Assembly (NCBI GenBank): GCA_021849295.1
Contig: JAJZTA010000004.1
Location: 62,001 to 126,000 of the forward strand
Direction: 5' to 3'
Source of the DNA: Pseudomonadota bacterium
Lineage (GTDB): Bacteria > Pseudomonadota > Alphaproteobacteria > Micavibrionales > UBA2020
Length of the DNA stretch: 64,000 bases
In this document: one piece after another, positions 49,761 through 59,531 of the stretch
Layout: every line of letters starts with the position of its first letter
Numbering within the stretch: the stretch's first letter is position 1
Translations under genes and position numbers: made by a program
Notes under the pieces: generated by a model
What the model saw: the letters and a program-made list of their open reading frames with translations, nothing else
Database searches by the model: none
What the model was told of the DNA's origin: nothing

Positions 49761-52753
49761 TCCGTCACATCCTCCCCGCCGTCATCGTCGCCGGACACGC
49801 CCCATTCCTTCACGCGCGCGAGATGGTCGTAATCGGAATACTGCGGTTTCGCGTCCGCGCGCGGCAGGCTCAAATACGGCGTCGCCGGATCATCGAAGCG
49901 CGCGACAAGGTTGCGCAAGCCCTCTTCGGCATCCGTGATCATGTCTTCGATGCTATATCCCTTGGGCTTGACTTCTTTCTTTTCCACGGGTACGCGTCCG
50001 CTGCCCGTCACCTTCCAGTAGATCAGCGCGCTGACGTTTCCGTCCTTGACTTTTTCGAACCCGCCGCGCCGCAGCATCAAAGCCTCCAGCGGCAGTTGCG
50101 AGGAAAGTCCGGCCTTGACCGCACTGTTCTGCGGCACGAAACCGGATTTGTAATCGATAATGGCGTAAGTGCCGTCGCGGCATTTATCGATGCGGTCGGC
50201 CTTGCCGGTCAGGGTAAACGGTTTTCCTTCCACATCGAAAGACCAGCTGCCCTCCGCTTCGGTGAGATAGGGCTTGGCTTCCTCACGCCACTGCCGCTCC
50301 TGCCGGACGAATTCGGCGGCGATCTTTTCAAACCGCGGCCACCAGAAGGCCTCGACTTCCTGCGGGATGCGCAACTCGGACAGCGCGGCGCGGCCAAAGC
50401 CTTCAAGTTGTTTTTCCGCATCTTCCGGCAAGGCGTCCGGAAAGGCCGCGATGAATTTTTCCAAAGCCGCGTGGATAAACGTGCCGCGCTCCGCGCCCGC
50501 GGGGTCGGCATCCACGGGGTCGAGGGCTTTTAAGTTCAGAATATACCGCGCGTAAATCTGATACGGGTCGCGCATCCAGCTTTCGATGCGCGTAAAGGAG
50601 AGCTGGCGCGGACGCGCTTCGACGGGCGGCGTCGGCGCGGGGCGCGGCGCGGGCGCGAAGCCGGCGGGCGCATCGATGTCCCTCACCCACCGGCGGTATT
50701 TCAGCGCGCCCGTTTCCGGCCATGCGAGCCCGACGGCCTTCAAAACAGTTTCCAGCCGCAACAGCCAGCGCGCGGGCACGGTCGGCGTGCCGTCCAGCTT
50801 TTTGGCGCGGGTGATGATCACTTCCGGCGCGGCGGCGGCTTGCACAAAGTCGTGCGCGGCAAGGCCGATACCGTTTTCCGGCGACGTAAGGCCGAATTTT
50901 TTACGCATCGGCCGCGACATCCACGGGTCGTGCGCGGGCAGGTCCGGCCACGTGCCTTCATTCAACCCGCCCAAAATGACCATGTCAGCGCAATAAAGCC
51001 GCGCCTCGATCTGGCCGAGAATGCTCAAGCGCGGATGCGTGCCATAGCGCGAGCGCACGGTTTGCGCCTTCAAAAGCGTGCCGAGCAGCGAAACGTAATG
51101 CTCCGGCTGCAGCGGCGGAATGTCGCCAGCGGTTTTTAAAAGATCGCTCAGGAACGTCGCCGCCGCCTCTCCCGCGTCTCCGCGCCACAGGCGCAGAGCA
51201 CCGTTTTCGTCCACCGTGGTCGCCAAGGCCTCGGCCATGCGGATATGGCAGGAGAGCATGTCGGCGAACGGCACTTCTTCACCCGCCGCCATCATGCCGG
51301 TGAATTCCGCCATCGCTGCTTCAAGCCTGCCGACCCAAAGCAATAATTCTTCGCGCTTCGGATTGATCGCTTCGCGCAGGCCCGCAAACCCACGCGACGG
51401 GCGCGGCCCGCGCAGGACCCGCTGGTCGAGCGCCCGCACCATCGCGCGCATTTCCTTGGGCGGAAAACCCGCCGCCATGTAAGGATGTTTTAAAAACGCC
51501 AGCAGCGTGACGGGGGCGAGTTCTTCTTCCGCCATTTCCGCCGTCAGCATCAGCCACGAGCCGACGGAAAGCTCGGTCAGCGGCTGTCCGCCGGAATCGT
51601 CCACCTCGATCCCCCAGCGTTTCAGACTGAGAGAAACGCGCCGCGCGAGGCGGCGGTCGGGCGTGATGAGCGCGCAGGTTTTGGCCGGCGTTTCCAGCGC
51701 CTCGCGCATGATGAAGGAAATCGCATCCGCTTCTTCCTGCGCCGTGTCGCAATCCATGCGCGTGAAGCCTTCTAGCGCTTGCGGGGTGATGTCCTCCATC
51801 GCCAGTTTTCGCCAGTTTTCGGTCGTCTCTGCGGGGCGCAGCGCCTCGGAAAGCAAACGCACGCGGTCCGTATTGACCGGCATCTTTTTTCCCAGCGGCC
51901 ACGTTTGCACCTCTTCGCGCCCGATACCCACCAGCGCAAGGAGTTTTTTCAAATTCATCTGTGGATGGTCGTCGCCGAGAACATCCCAGCTTGCATCGTC
52001 GATGTTTTTATCCAGCCCCGGCAAGATCAACGCGCCTTGCGGCAGTTTCGCCGCCAGCGCCAGCAGTTCGGCCGCCGCGGGCACAGTAATGGTGAGCGGA
52101 TCGCCGACGGCGATGACGGGATTTTGCGGCGGATTTTTCTGCCACGCCTTGATCTGCGCTTCCAGCAGAAGGTTGCGCCGCGCCGCATAATCGATCACGC
52201 CGCGCGACTTTAAAACGTCCGGCCAGTTTTCGGTCAGGACTTTGAGGAAGGTCAGCGTCTTTTGCCAGTGAGCGGAAAAATCGCCCGGCACGAGGTTGGC
52301 GAGTCCGTCGAAGCTGAGGCGCTCGGTTTGCACTTCGTCGAGAAAATTCCCGAGCTCCTGCGCAAGCGCCACGGCCTGATCGAACGATTGCGGCAGGTTG
52401 GCCCGATCACCCGCGGTCTGGATGGTGCGCGCCAAGATTAGCTGCCGCTCCAGCCGCGATATGGCGGGCGGAATGTCGAGACTGCCGCTTACATCGTCTT
52501 CCGCCGCCTGAAACAGCGCCATTTCCTCGGCATCGATATCACCGATCGGGTGCAGCGCGGGCAGCAGGATCGCCTCACCGCCCGAAAGGCGCAAAAACGC
52601 CTCGCGCAACGTCCGGCAGGCGCGACGGCTGGGGAGCAATACCGTGTAATCTGTTAAAGACAGAGGATTGTCTTGCGCGCGCTCCAAAATGCCTTGCGCC
52701 AGCGCGTCGGCGAAGGAATATCCGGCGGGGATTGTGAAGACGCCGGACGACAC
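49757..52753 (-). CDS. addB: Double-strand break repair protein AddB
   Basis: PSRRACRTLREAFLRLSG N-terminus, PD-(D/E)xK nuclease AIIDYKSGFVPQNSAV; 4-bp overlap with addA. Confidence 0.95.
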   Translation of the reverse strand: MSSGVFTIPAGYSFADALAQGILERAQDNPLSLTDYTVLLPSRRACRTLREAFLRLSGGEAILLPALHPIGDIDAEEMALFQAAEDDVSGSLDIPPAISRLERQLILARTIQTAGDRANLPQSFDQAVALAQELGNFLDEVQTERLSFDGLANLVPGDFSAHWQKTLTFLKVLTENWPDVLKSRGVIDYAARRNLLLEAQIKAWQKNPPQNPVIAVGDPLTITVPAAAELLALAAKLPQGALILPGLDKNIDDASWDVLGDDHPQMNLKKLLALVGIGREEVQTWPLGKKMPVNTDRVRLLSEALRPAETTENWRKLAMEDITPQALEGFTRMDCDTAQEEADAISFIMREALETPAKTCALITPDRRLARRVSLSLKRWGIEVDDSGGQPLTELSVGSWLMLTAEMAEEELAPVTLLAFLKHPYMAAGFPPKEMRAMVRALDQRVLRGPRPSRGFAGLREAINPKREELLLWVGRLEAAMAEFTGMMAAGEEVPFADMLSCHIRMAEALATTVDENGALRLWRGDAGEAAATFLSDLLKTAGDIPPLQPEHYVSLLGTLLKAQTVRSRYGTHPRLSILGQIEARLYCADMVILGGLNEGTWPDLPAHDPWMSRPMRKKFGLTSPENGIGLAAHDFVQAAAAPEVIITRAKKLDGTPTVPARWLLRLETVLKAVGLAWPETGALKYRRWVRDIDAPAGFAPAPRPAPTPPVEARPRQLSFTRIESWMRDPYQIYARYILNLKALDPVDADPAGAERGTFIHAALEKFIAAFPDALPEDAEKQLEGFGRAALSELRIPQEVEAFWWPRFEKIAAEFVRQERQWREEAKPYLTEAEGSWSFDVEGKPFTLTGKADRIDKCRDGTYAIIDYKSGFVPQNSAVKAGLSSQLPLEALMLRRGGFEKVKDGNVSALIYWKVTGSGRVPVEKKEVKPKGYSIEDMITDAEEGLRNLVARFDDPATPYLSLPRADAKPQYSDYDHLARVKEWGVSGDDDGGEDVTE

Positions 52754-52754
52754 C

Positions 52755-53315
52755 TCAGTCCACCGCCCGCACTTCGACGACTTCGGGGATAAAGTGCTTC
52801 AGCAGGTTCTCTACGCCGTGCTTGAGCGTCGCGGTCGAGCTCGGACAGCCGGCGCAGGCGCCGCGCATAGTGAGGTAAACAATGCCGCTTTCGAACGAAT
52901 GGAACACGATATCACCGCCATCCGCCGCCACGACGGGGCGGACGCGTGTATCGAGCAGTTCCTTGATCTGCTTTACGATTTCGTCGTCATCTTCGGAGAC
53001 GGAGGACGGCGCGGGCGCGTCATGCTCTTCGGTCAGGACCGGCTGGCCCGTGGAAAAATGCTCCATCAGCGCTGCGAGGATTTGCGGCTTCAGCAGCGAC
53101 CAGTCGAAATCGCCCGCGCGGGTGACGGTGACGAAATCGCCGCCGAGGAAAACGCCTTCGACGCCGGGGATTTTGAACAGGCGCACGGCGAGCGGCGACC
53201 CTTGCTCCGCCTGGGCCGCATCCCTGAATTCCGCAACGCCCGAGGAGACGACTTCACAGCCGGGGAGAAACTTCAGGCTGGCGGGATTGGGGGTTTGCTC
53301 TGTTTGTATGAACAT
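52755..53315 (-). CDS. NifU-like/NFU iron-sulfur scaffold protein
   Basis: FIQTEQTPNPASLKFLPG N-terminal Nfu_N and MRGACAGCPSSTATLKHGVENLLKHFIPEVVEVRAV CxxC scaffold domain. Confidence 0.95.
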   Translation of the reverse strand: MFIQTEQTPNPASLKFLPGCEVVSSGVAEFRDAAQAEQGSPLAVRLFKIPGVEGVFLGGDFVTVTRAGDFDWSLLKPQILAALMEHFSTGQPVLTEEHDAPAPSSVSEDDDEIVKQIKELLDTRVRPVVAADGGDIVFHSFESGIVYLTMRGACAGCPSSTATLKHGVENLLKHFIPEVVEVRAVD

Positions 53316-54329
53316 TTAAGGCACTCCTTGGGTTGTCGAATAAACGAAATGCAGCTCCTCATCGGGAAAGACGCGCGGATGGATGGCATGCGCCGCCATC
53401 GCACCTTCCGAAAATCCGGTAAGGATGAGTTTCAGTTTGTTGGGATAGGTCGAGACGTCGCCGATGGCGAAAACGCCTGCGACATTGGTCTGCTGGGTCG
53501 CGGGATCGACGGGGATATGGTGCTGCTCGATGGTAATGCCCCAGTCGCCAAGCGCGCCCAGTTGCGGCACGATGCCGAACAGCGGCAGGAGCGCGTCCAC
53601 CTCCAGAATTTTTTTGTTGCCGTCGAGATCGGCCAGTTCCACCGCCGATAACGTGCCGCCCTCCCCCCTCAGGCCGTGCAACTGATAGGGAATGACCATT
53701 TCGACCTTTCCGCTCTCCGCGATCTTGTGCAATTTGTCCACGCTCTCCGGCGCGGCGCGGAACTTGTCGCGGCGGTGGACGAAATAGATTTTCTTCGCCA
53801 CATCGGACAAGGAAATCGCCCAGTCGACCGCGCTGTCGCCGCCGCCCGCGATCATCACGGTCTTGTCGGCAAAATCGCCGCACCGCCGCACCATGTAGAA
53901 AACGGATTTTTCCTCGTAAGCCTCCAGCCCTTCCAGCGGCGGCTTGTTGGGGCCGAACGCGCCCGCCCCCGCCGCGATGATCACCGCCGCGCAGGAAATG
54001 ACGATGCCGCCCGCCGTCGTCACCTCGAAACGGCCGTCATCCAGCGATTTGAGGTCCGAGACCTGCTGCTTGAGGTGATAAACGGGGTCGAACGGCTTGG
54101 CCTGATCTTCAAGATGCGTCACCAGATCGCCCGCGAGGATCATCGGATAGCCCGGAATGTCGTAGATCGGCTTTTCGGGATAAAGCGCCGTCAACTGCCC
54201 GCCGATATGGGCGAGGCTGTCGATCACATGGCATTTCATCTTGAGCATGCCGCACTCGAACACCGCGAACAGCCCCGTGGGCCCCGCGCCGACGATTACC
54301 ACATCCGTCGAATAGTGCTTTGACGTCAT
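53316..54329 (-). CDS. Thioredoxin-reductase-type ferredoxin/flavodoxin-NADP reductase
   Basis: VIVGAGPTGLFAVFECGMLKMKCHVID FAD and IAGGGDSAVDWAISL NADP motifs; lacks the CxxC of thioredoxin reductase. Confidence 0.9.
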   Translation of the reverse strand: MTSKHYSTDVVIVGAGPTGLFAVFECGMLKMKCHVIDSLAHIGGQLTALYPEKPIYDIPGYPMILAGDLVTHLEDQAKPFDPVYHLKQQVSDLKSLDDGRFEVTTAGGIVISCAAVIIAAGAGAFGPNKPPLEGLEAYEEKSVFYMVRRCGDFADKTVMIAGGGDSAVDWAISLSDVAKKIYFVHRRDKFRAAPESVDKLHKIAESGKVEMVIPYQLHGLRGEGGTLSAVELADLDGNKKILEVDALLPLFGIVPQLGALGDWGITIEQHHIPVDPATQQTNVAGVFAIGDVSTYPNKLKLILTGFSEGAMAAHAIHPRVFPDEELHFVYSTTQGVP

Positions 54330-54372
54330 CCCAATTCCTATTTAACGTGAATGAAGGCAGAGTATCAGAAAC

Positions 54373-54831
54373 ATGGGCACGGAAACACTTATAATTGAGA
54401 ATGAAGCCGCGCTGGCGGGGCTTGCCGCGCGCCTTGCGCCGCTGCTCAAAAAAGGCGACGTACTGACGCTGAAAGGCAACCTCGGCGCGGGTAAAACCGC
54501 CTTCGCGCGCGCGCTGATCCGCACGCTGGCGGGCCGCAGCGAAGAGGTGCCCAGCCCGACCTTCACGCTGGTACAGGTGTATGATTTTGCACCCTTTTCC
54601 GTTTACCACTTCGATCTTTACCGGCTGGAGGAAAAAGAAGTTGATATTCTGGAATTGGGATGGGATGATGCGCGCAAAGACGGCGTTTGTCTCGTCGAGT
54701 GGCCGGAGAGGCTCGGGATGCTTTTGCCCAGAGACCGGCTGGATATTGAAATATCTTTTCATAAATCAAAAGAAACGGCGCGGGAAATAACGCTTTGGCC
54801 GCATGGGACTTGGGAAGACCGTCTGCGATAA
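54373..54831 (+). CDS. tsaE: tRNA threonylcarbamoyladenosine biosynthesis ATPase TsaE
   Basis: LTLKGNLGAGKTAFARALIRTLAG; EVPSPTFTLVQVYD; YHFDLYRL. Confidence 0.95.
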   Translation: MGTETLIIENEAALAGLAARLAPLLKKGDVLTLKGNLGAGKTAFARALIRTLAGRSEEVPSPTFTLVQVYDFAPFSVYHFDLYRLEEKEVDILELGWDDARKDGVCLVEWPERLGMLLPRDRLDIEISFHKSKETAREITLWPHGTWEDRLR

Positions 54832-54869
54832 AGAGATTATTGTGATAGAAAGATAAAGAGAGGATTCAA

Positions 54870-55601
54870 TTGGAGATGTCCACGTACCCGAAAAAAGCCT
54901 TTGTCCTTGCCGCCGGAATGGGCCAGCGGATGCGTCCGCTGACGGACAACTGCCCCAAGCCGCTGCTGGTGGTGGACGGCAAGACAATGCTCGACCGCGC
55001 GCTGGACGCGCTTGCCGAAGCGGGCGTGGAAGAGGTTGTGGTCAACACGCATTATCTCGGGGAGATGATCGCCGCGCATTTGAAAAACCGCAAGCATCCG
55101 CGCATCACCATCAGCCACGAGACCGAACTGCTCGACACCGCCGGCGGCGTGAAAAAGAATCTGGCGTTTTTCGACAATGAACCGTTTTACGTTCTCAATG
55201 CCGACGTTCTCTGGACCAACGGCCGCGCGCCGACGCTGAAAAATATGGCGGACGCATGGGACGACGCGACGATGGACGTGCTGATCCTCCTGCATGAAGC
55301 GGCGGACATTCCGGCTTACGCGGGGCACGGCGACTATTATCTCGCCGCAGGCTCGGACAGGCCCGTCTTCGCCAAGGACATGCAAAAAGCCAACACGATT
55401 TTCGCAGGCCCGCGCATCGTGCATCCGCGCCTGTTCGACGACACGCCGGACGGAAAACTGGGCTTTTTACAGCTGTTCCACAAAGCGGAAAAAACCGGAC
55501 GGCTCGCCGCCGTGCTGCACGACGGCGAATGGCACCATGTCGGCACGCCAGAGGCGTTTGCGGAAACGAACCGGATTTTCGCGAAGAAAAAAGCCGTTTA
55601 A
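54870..55601 (+). CDS. murU: Nucleotidyltransferase family protein, MurU-like
   Basis: KKAFVLAAGMGQRMRPLTDNCPKPLLVVDGKTMLDRALDALAEAGVEEVVVNTHYLGEMIAAHL; follows tsaE. Confidence 0.8.
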   Translation: MEMSTYPKKAFVLAAGMGQRMRPLTDNCPKPLLVVDGKTMLDRALDALAEAGVEEVVVNTHYLGEMIAAHLKNRKHPRITISHETELLDTAGGVKKNLAFFDNEPFYVLNADVLWTNGRAPTLKNMADAWDDATMDVLILLHEAADIPAYAGHGDYYLAAGSDRPVFAKDMQKANTIFAGPRIVHPRLFDDTPDGKLGFLQLFHKAEKTGRLAAVLHDGEWHHVGTPEAFAETNRIFAKKKAV

Positions 55602-55602
55602 A

Positions 55603-56226
55603 TCAGCTCACTTCCACGACTTCATCGTCATCGTCCTCGACGACATCATCGTCTTCGACCTGCACTTCCTTGGCTTCTTTTTCTTCCGCGGCGGCGGCGG
55701 CGCGCATGCGGCTGGAAGACTGGTAGGCCATGCCCGCGTGATCGGGGCAATAGGGCGTGCCGGGGCGAATGCCGCGGCCGCAGAACGTGAAGTCGTCCTC
55801 GCGCGGGTCGCCGATCGGCCAGCGGCACATGCGCTCGGTCAGATCGATCAGCGCGACGCCGCCGCCCGGCGGGATCTCCTCTTTCTCCATCTTGTGCGGC
55901 TCGGCCAGTTCGGGGCGCAGCGGATTGCTCTTCACGCCGGAAACGACGACGGGCGCGGCCGTCTTTTTGGAGGCGCTCTTGGCTTTTTGCGGCGCAGCTT
56001 TCGGCGGTTCCTTCTTTTTGGGCGGATCTTTTTTGGCGACGGTTTTGACGGCGGGGCCGGTCTTCTTGATCGGCGACGGGCGGTTGGAAAGCCCCATGCG
56101 GTGCGCCTTGCCGATCACAGCGTTGCGCGTGACGCCCTTGCCGAGGGTCTTGGCGATATCGGCGGCGCTTTTGCCTTCCTTCCACATCTTTTTAAGCAGA
56201 GCGATCCGCTCATCCGTCCAGCTCAT
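55603..56226 (-). CDS. gcrA: GcrA family cell cycle regulator
   Basis: MSWTDERIALLKKMWKEGKSAADIAKTLGKGVTRNAVIGKAHRMGL; CRWPIGDPREDDFTFCGRGIRPGTPYCPDHAGMAY. Confidence 0.95.
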   Translation of the reverse strand: MSWTDERIALLKKMWKEGKSAADIAKTLGKGVTRNAVIGKAHRMGLSNRPSPIKKTGPAVKTVAKKDPPKKKEPPKAAPQKAKSASKKTAAPVVVSGVKSNPLRPELAEPHKMEKEEIPPGGGVALIDLTERMCRWPIGDPREDDFTFCGRGIRPGTPYCPDHAGMAYQSSSRMRAAAAAEEKEAKEVQVEDDDVVEDDDDEVVEVS

Positions 56227-56354
56227 TGACACACCCTTCTGCAATTACATAATGATATATTCAATTCCAAGACTGAATATAGCATCGAATCGCTATAAAT
56301 AAAGCGGTCTGTTTGAGGGGGAAAGCGGAAAATTTCAGGCGCGCGGCAAAAGTC

Positions 56355-57407
56355 TCAGGAGCGCAGCTCCAGTCTGACAAGGCGCGTGGCCAGCTTATTG
56401 AGATCCCGCCCCATGTAGTTGACGAGCTTGCGCGCGCCCCTGTCGTCCGACACGTCCACATATTGCACGTAATCGGGGTCCGAAGCGGTTTCGGTGGAGG
56501 TCCAGTACATCTGCGAGGTCGGGACGCCGGCGACTTTTTCAAACGTGTCGGCAAGGTCGCCGGTGTTGCGGGCCACAGTGAGGATGCCGAGCTTGTTGAA
56601 TTCGCCCGCGGGGTCCTTCGTCGCCATGATCTCCAGCGGCGGAATGAACCATTCGCCGTTGTAGGTATCTTTTCTCAGCGCTTTCAGCAGCGCATCGTCG
56701 CTGGCGTAGTCGCCGCCGTCATGACCGTGGAAATCTTTCAAGGACGCGACGCGCTTCGCAGCGTCATTGAAGGTGAGCATCAGTTTTTCATCGTCGTCGT
56801 CTTTCAGGTCTTCCGGCGCGGCATAGACGTTGAAAACTTTTCCGAGGCTCTTGCCTTTCTTGTCGCGCGGCTCCCATGTGCCGATAAAAACGCCTTTGTC
56901 TCCGACCGTCTGGCCGATCTGCGGGCCAGTGGCGGGCTGCGGCGGCACTTGCGTCTCTTCCTGCACTGGCTGTTCCGCAACCGGACGCGGCATGACAGGC
57001 GGCGTGACGGTCGGGGTCGTATCCCCCGTCGGCTTGATGCCGGAATCGCGCTGCATCGTTTCCTGCTGCAGCATTTCTTCGACATACTGCATCAGCTCGG
57101 CGCCGGATTTTCCGGCCTGCATGGCTTGTTTGATCAGTTCTTTGCGGCGAACCGCGGGATCTACCTCGACTTTTGCCGGCTCAGGCTGCGGCACGACTTC
57201 CGTCTGTCTGGCCGTTTCCGGCTCGGGCGCGACCACGGCGGGCGAAACCGGCTTGTCTTTCACGTTGCTTTCGATCTCTGCGACCTTGCTGCCGTTGACG
57301 TAGATGCTGCCATCGGCGCGCAGTTCGACGGTTGCCGTTCCCTTGCGGATAACGACATCGGCATCCGGTTCTATCGTGATGTGCGTTGGCTTGCCGACCC
57401 CATCCAT
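56355..57407 (-). CDS. Hypothetical protein with DUF1566/Lcl-like C-terminal region
   Basis: 350 aa; Pro/Val-rich middle; C-terminal MYWTSTETASDPDYVQYVDVSDDRGARKLVNYMGRDLNKLATRLVRLE resembles DUF1566-type ends. Confidence 0.6.
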   Translation of the reverse strand: MDGVGKPTHITIEPDADVVIRKGTATVELRADGSIYVNGSKVAEIESNVKDKPVSPAVVAPEPETARQTEVVPQPEPAKVEVDPAVRRKELIKQAMQAGKSGAELMQYVEEMLQQETMQRDSGIKPTGDTTPTVTPPVMPRPVAEQPVQEETQVPPQPATGPQIGQTVGDKGVFIGTWEPRDKKGKSLGKVFNVYAAPEDLKDDDDEKLMLTFNDAAKRVASLKDFHGHDGGDYASDDALLKALRKDTYNGEWFIPPLEIMATKDPAGEFNKLGILTVARNTGDLADTFEKVAGVPTSQMYWTSTETASDPDYVQYVDVSDDRGARKLVNYMGRDLNKLATRLVRLELRS

Positions 57408-57572
57408 GGATTCCGCCTTCGTAAATAGTGAATAATTCTAATGCGATGGATTGTATATCCATATTTATGTATAGTCAATAAAAATACTCCCGCGGGGAAA
57501 TGATATATAACTATATGATATTATTTATAATTTAAAGAATATCCCGTGTCAGTTCCGACTCAGGTCCTCCTG

Positions 57573-58613
57573 TCACTGCTCTTTATCCCGCTGCTCCTTG
57601 CGCCACCTGTAGTCGTGATGGATCGACATGGCGATCCATACCGGGAGCCACAGCCCGCCCGTCATAATCGTCAGGTTCATATGCTTTTTATAGTCGAACG
57701 GGGGCTTTTTCGGCTTTTGCTTGCCTCTTTCCTCTTCGATGATCTGCTGGAGCTTTCTTTGCACATCGTCGCTGACCGCCGCGCCCGAAGCTAATCGCGG
57801 CTCTGCCTGCGGACGCGCCTGCTGCATTACAGGTCTATGCTGGGGCTGAGCCGGTCTTTGCGGCTGAGACTGCTGCACGGCTGCCTGAGGCGCCTGCACC
57901 CGCGCCGGAAAGTGCTGCGCCAGAAACGCCGCGCTTTTCCCGATGACCTGCTGCGCCTGTTCCGGCGTCCAGCCGCTTTGCGCGTAGCCTTCCCAGCTTT
58001 CAACGGTGTGTTGCGCGGCTTTTTCCGCGATCGTCTTGCGGCTTCTCTCATCCGCGTATTCATCCGCCATGCACTGCATGACGTAGACGGGCGTTTTCAA
58101 CGCCGCGAGCTTGTCGGCCACGCGCGCGGTATAGGCCTCCTGCCAGAACCGCGCCTGCAGCTGCTGTCCTTTCTCGACGACGGGGCTTTCCGGAGGCGAG
58201 GGGAAATCTTCAAGCTGCAGCCGCGGCGCACAGCCAAAAACGGAAGAGATGAACGGCTTTTCCGCCGCCGCGGCGATCGCCGCCGCCGCGCCCACGCCCT
58301 GCCCCATCAGCGCGACCGCGTGGCCGTGGGCTTTGTAATCCTCGGCGATCGCGCAGATCGTCTTGACCCAGTCATAGAAACCAGACTGCAGAAAATCACC
58401 GTCGGAATTGCCGCTGCCGAACTGGTCGAAGCGCAGGGAAGATATGCCTTTCGCCGCCAATGCCTGCGCCGCGCGGACGAAAAAACGGTTATCGCCCGTG
58501 CTGGCGCCGCAAAGATCATGGCAGAAAATCACGACCTTTCCTTGCCCCGCATCCTGCAGGACGCACGGGATGTCGTGGCCGTTATATGCTTTGCTGTATA
58601 CCGTCTTCGTCAC
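57573..58613 (-). CDS. Alpha/beta hydrolase with C-terminal linker and TM segment
   Basis: KVVIFCHDLCGASTGDNRFFVRAAQALAAKGISSLRFDQFGSGNSDG; Pro/Gln-rich linker; C-terminal LTIMTGGLWLPVWIAMSI. Confidence 0.8.
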   Translation of the reverse strand: MTKTVYSKAYNGHDIPCVLQDAGQGKVVIFCHDLCGASTGDNRFFVRAAQALAAKGISSLRFDQFGSGNSDGDFLQSGFYDWVKTICAIAEDYKAHGHAVALMGQGVGAAAAIAAAAEKPFISSVFGCAPRLQLEDFPSPPESPVVEKGQQLQARFWQEAYTARVADKLAALKTPVYVMQCMADEYADERSRKTIAEKAAQHTVESWEGYAQSGWTPEQAQQVIGKSAAFLAQHFPARVQAPQAAVQQSQPQRPAQPQHRPVMQQARPQAEPRLASGAAVSDDVQRKLQQIIEEERGKQKPKKPPFDYKKHMNLTIMTGGLWLPVWIAMSIHHDYRWRKEQRDKEQ

Positions 58614-58625
58614 ACCAGACCTCCC

Positions 58626-59531
58626 TCAGGCGCGAAAGTCCAGTCCCCAGGCGCTGTAACGCTCCGGATCGTCCGTCCAGTTCTCGCGCACCTTGACGAA
58701 CAGGTTCAAATGCACGCGGCGCTCGAGAATCTCTTCCAGTTCCCTGCGCGCGGCTTCGCCGATCTTCCTGATCCGCGACCCGCCCTTGCCGAGGATGATC
58801 GCCTTTTGCGTGTCGCGCATCACGTAGATGACCTGACTGATCTTCACGCTGCCGTTGTCGAACTCCTCCCACGTTTCCGTCTCGACGGTGGAAGCGTAAG
58901 GCAATTCCTCTTTCAATTGCAGAAAAATTTTCTCGCGCGTGATTTCCGCGGCGAGCAGGCGGAGCGGCATGTCGGAGATCTGGTCCTCGCCGAACATCCA
59001 AGGGCCTTGCGGCATGCGGGCGGCGACATCCTTGAGCAGCGCCTCCACGCCGTCGCCGGTGGCGGCGGAAATCATGTAAATATCGGTAAAAACGCCGGTC
59101 TCCTGCATCTCCGCCGCGAGGGCGAGCAGCTTTTCCTTTTCGACGAGGTCGATCTTGTTCAGCGCCAGAACGACCTTCCGTTTTTGCTTTTGCAGTTTTT
59201 CGACGATGGCGCGGCTTTCGGAATTGATCTTGCCGCGCCCGATGTCGACGATCAGCAAGATGACTTCCGCGTCGTCCGCGCCCGCCCAGGCCGCGGAGAC
59301 CATGGCGCGGTCGAGCCTTTTGCGCGGCGTGAAGATGCCGGGCGTATCGACGAAGATGATCTGCGTGTCGCCGCTGTTGACGATCCCCATCACGCGCGTG
59401 CGCGTCGTTTGCACCTTGGGACTGACGATCGAGACTTTCGCGCCGACAAGGCGGTTGATCAGCGTCGACTTACCTGCGTTCGGCGCTCCGATGATGCTGA
59501 CAAAGCCGCAATGGCTGTTTTCGGCGCTCAT
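58626..59531 (-). CDS. era: GTPase Era
   Basis: GAPNAGKSTLINRLVGAKVSIVSPKVQTTRTRVMGI; KH domain KAIILGKGGSRIRKIGEAARRELEE. Confidence 0.98.
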   Translation of the reverse strand: MSAENSHCGFVSIIGAPNAGKSTLINRLVGAKVSIVSPKVQTTRTRVMGIVNSGDTQIIFVDTPGIFTPRKRLDRAMVSAAWAGADDAEVILLIVDIGRGKINSESRAIVEKLQKQKRKVVLALNKIDLVEKEKLLALAAEMQETGVFTDIYMISAATGDGVEALLKDVAARMPQGPWMFGEDQISDMPLRLLAAEITREKIFLQLKEELPYASTVETETWEEFDNGSVKISQVIYVMRDTQKAIILGKGGSRIRKIGEAARRELEEILERRVHLNLFVKVRENWTDDPERYSAWGLDFRA

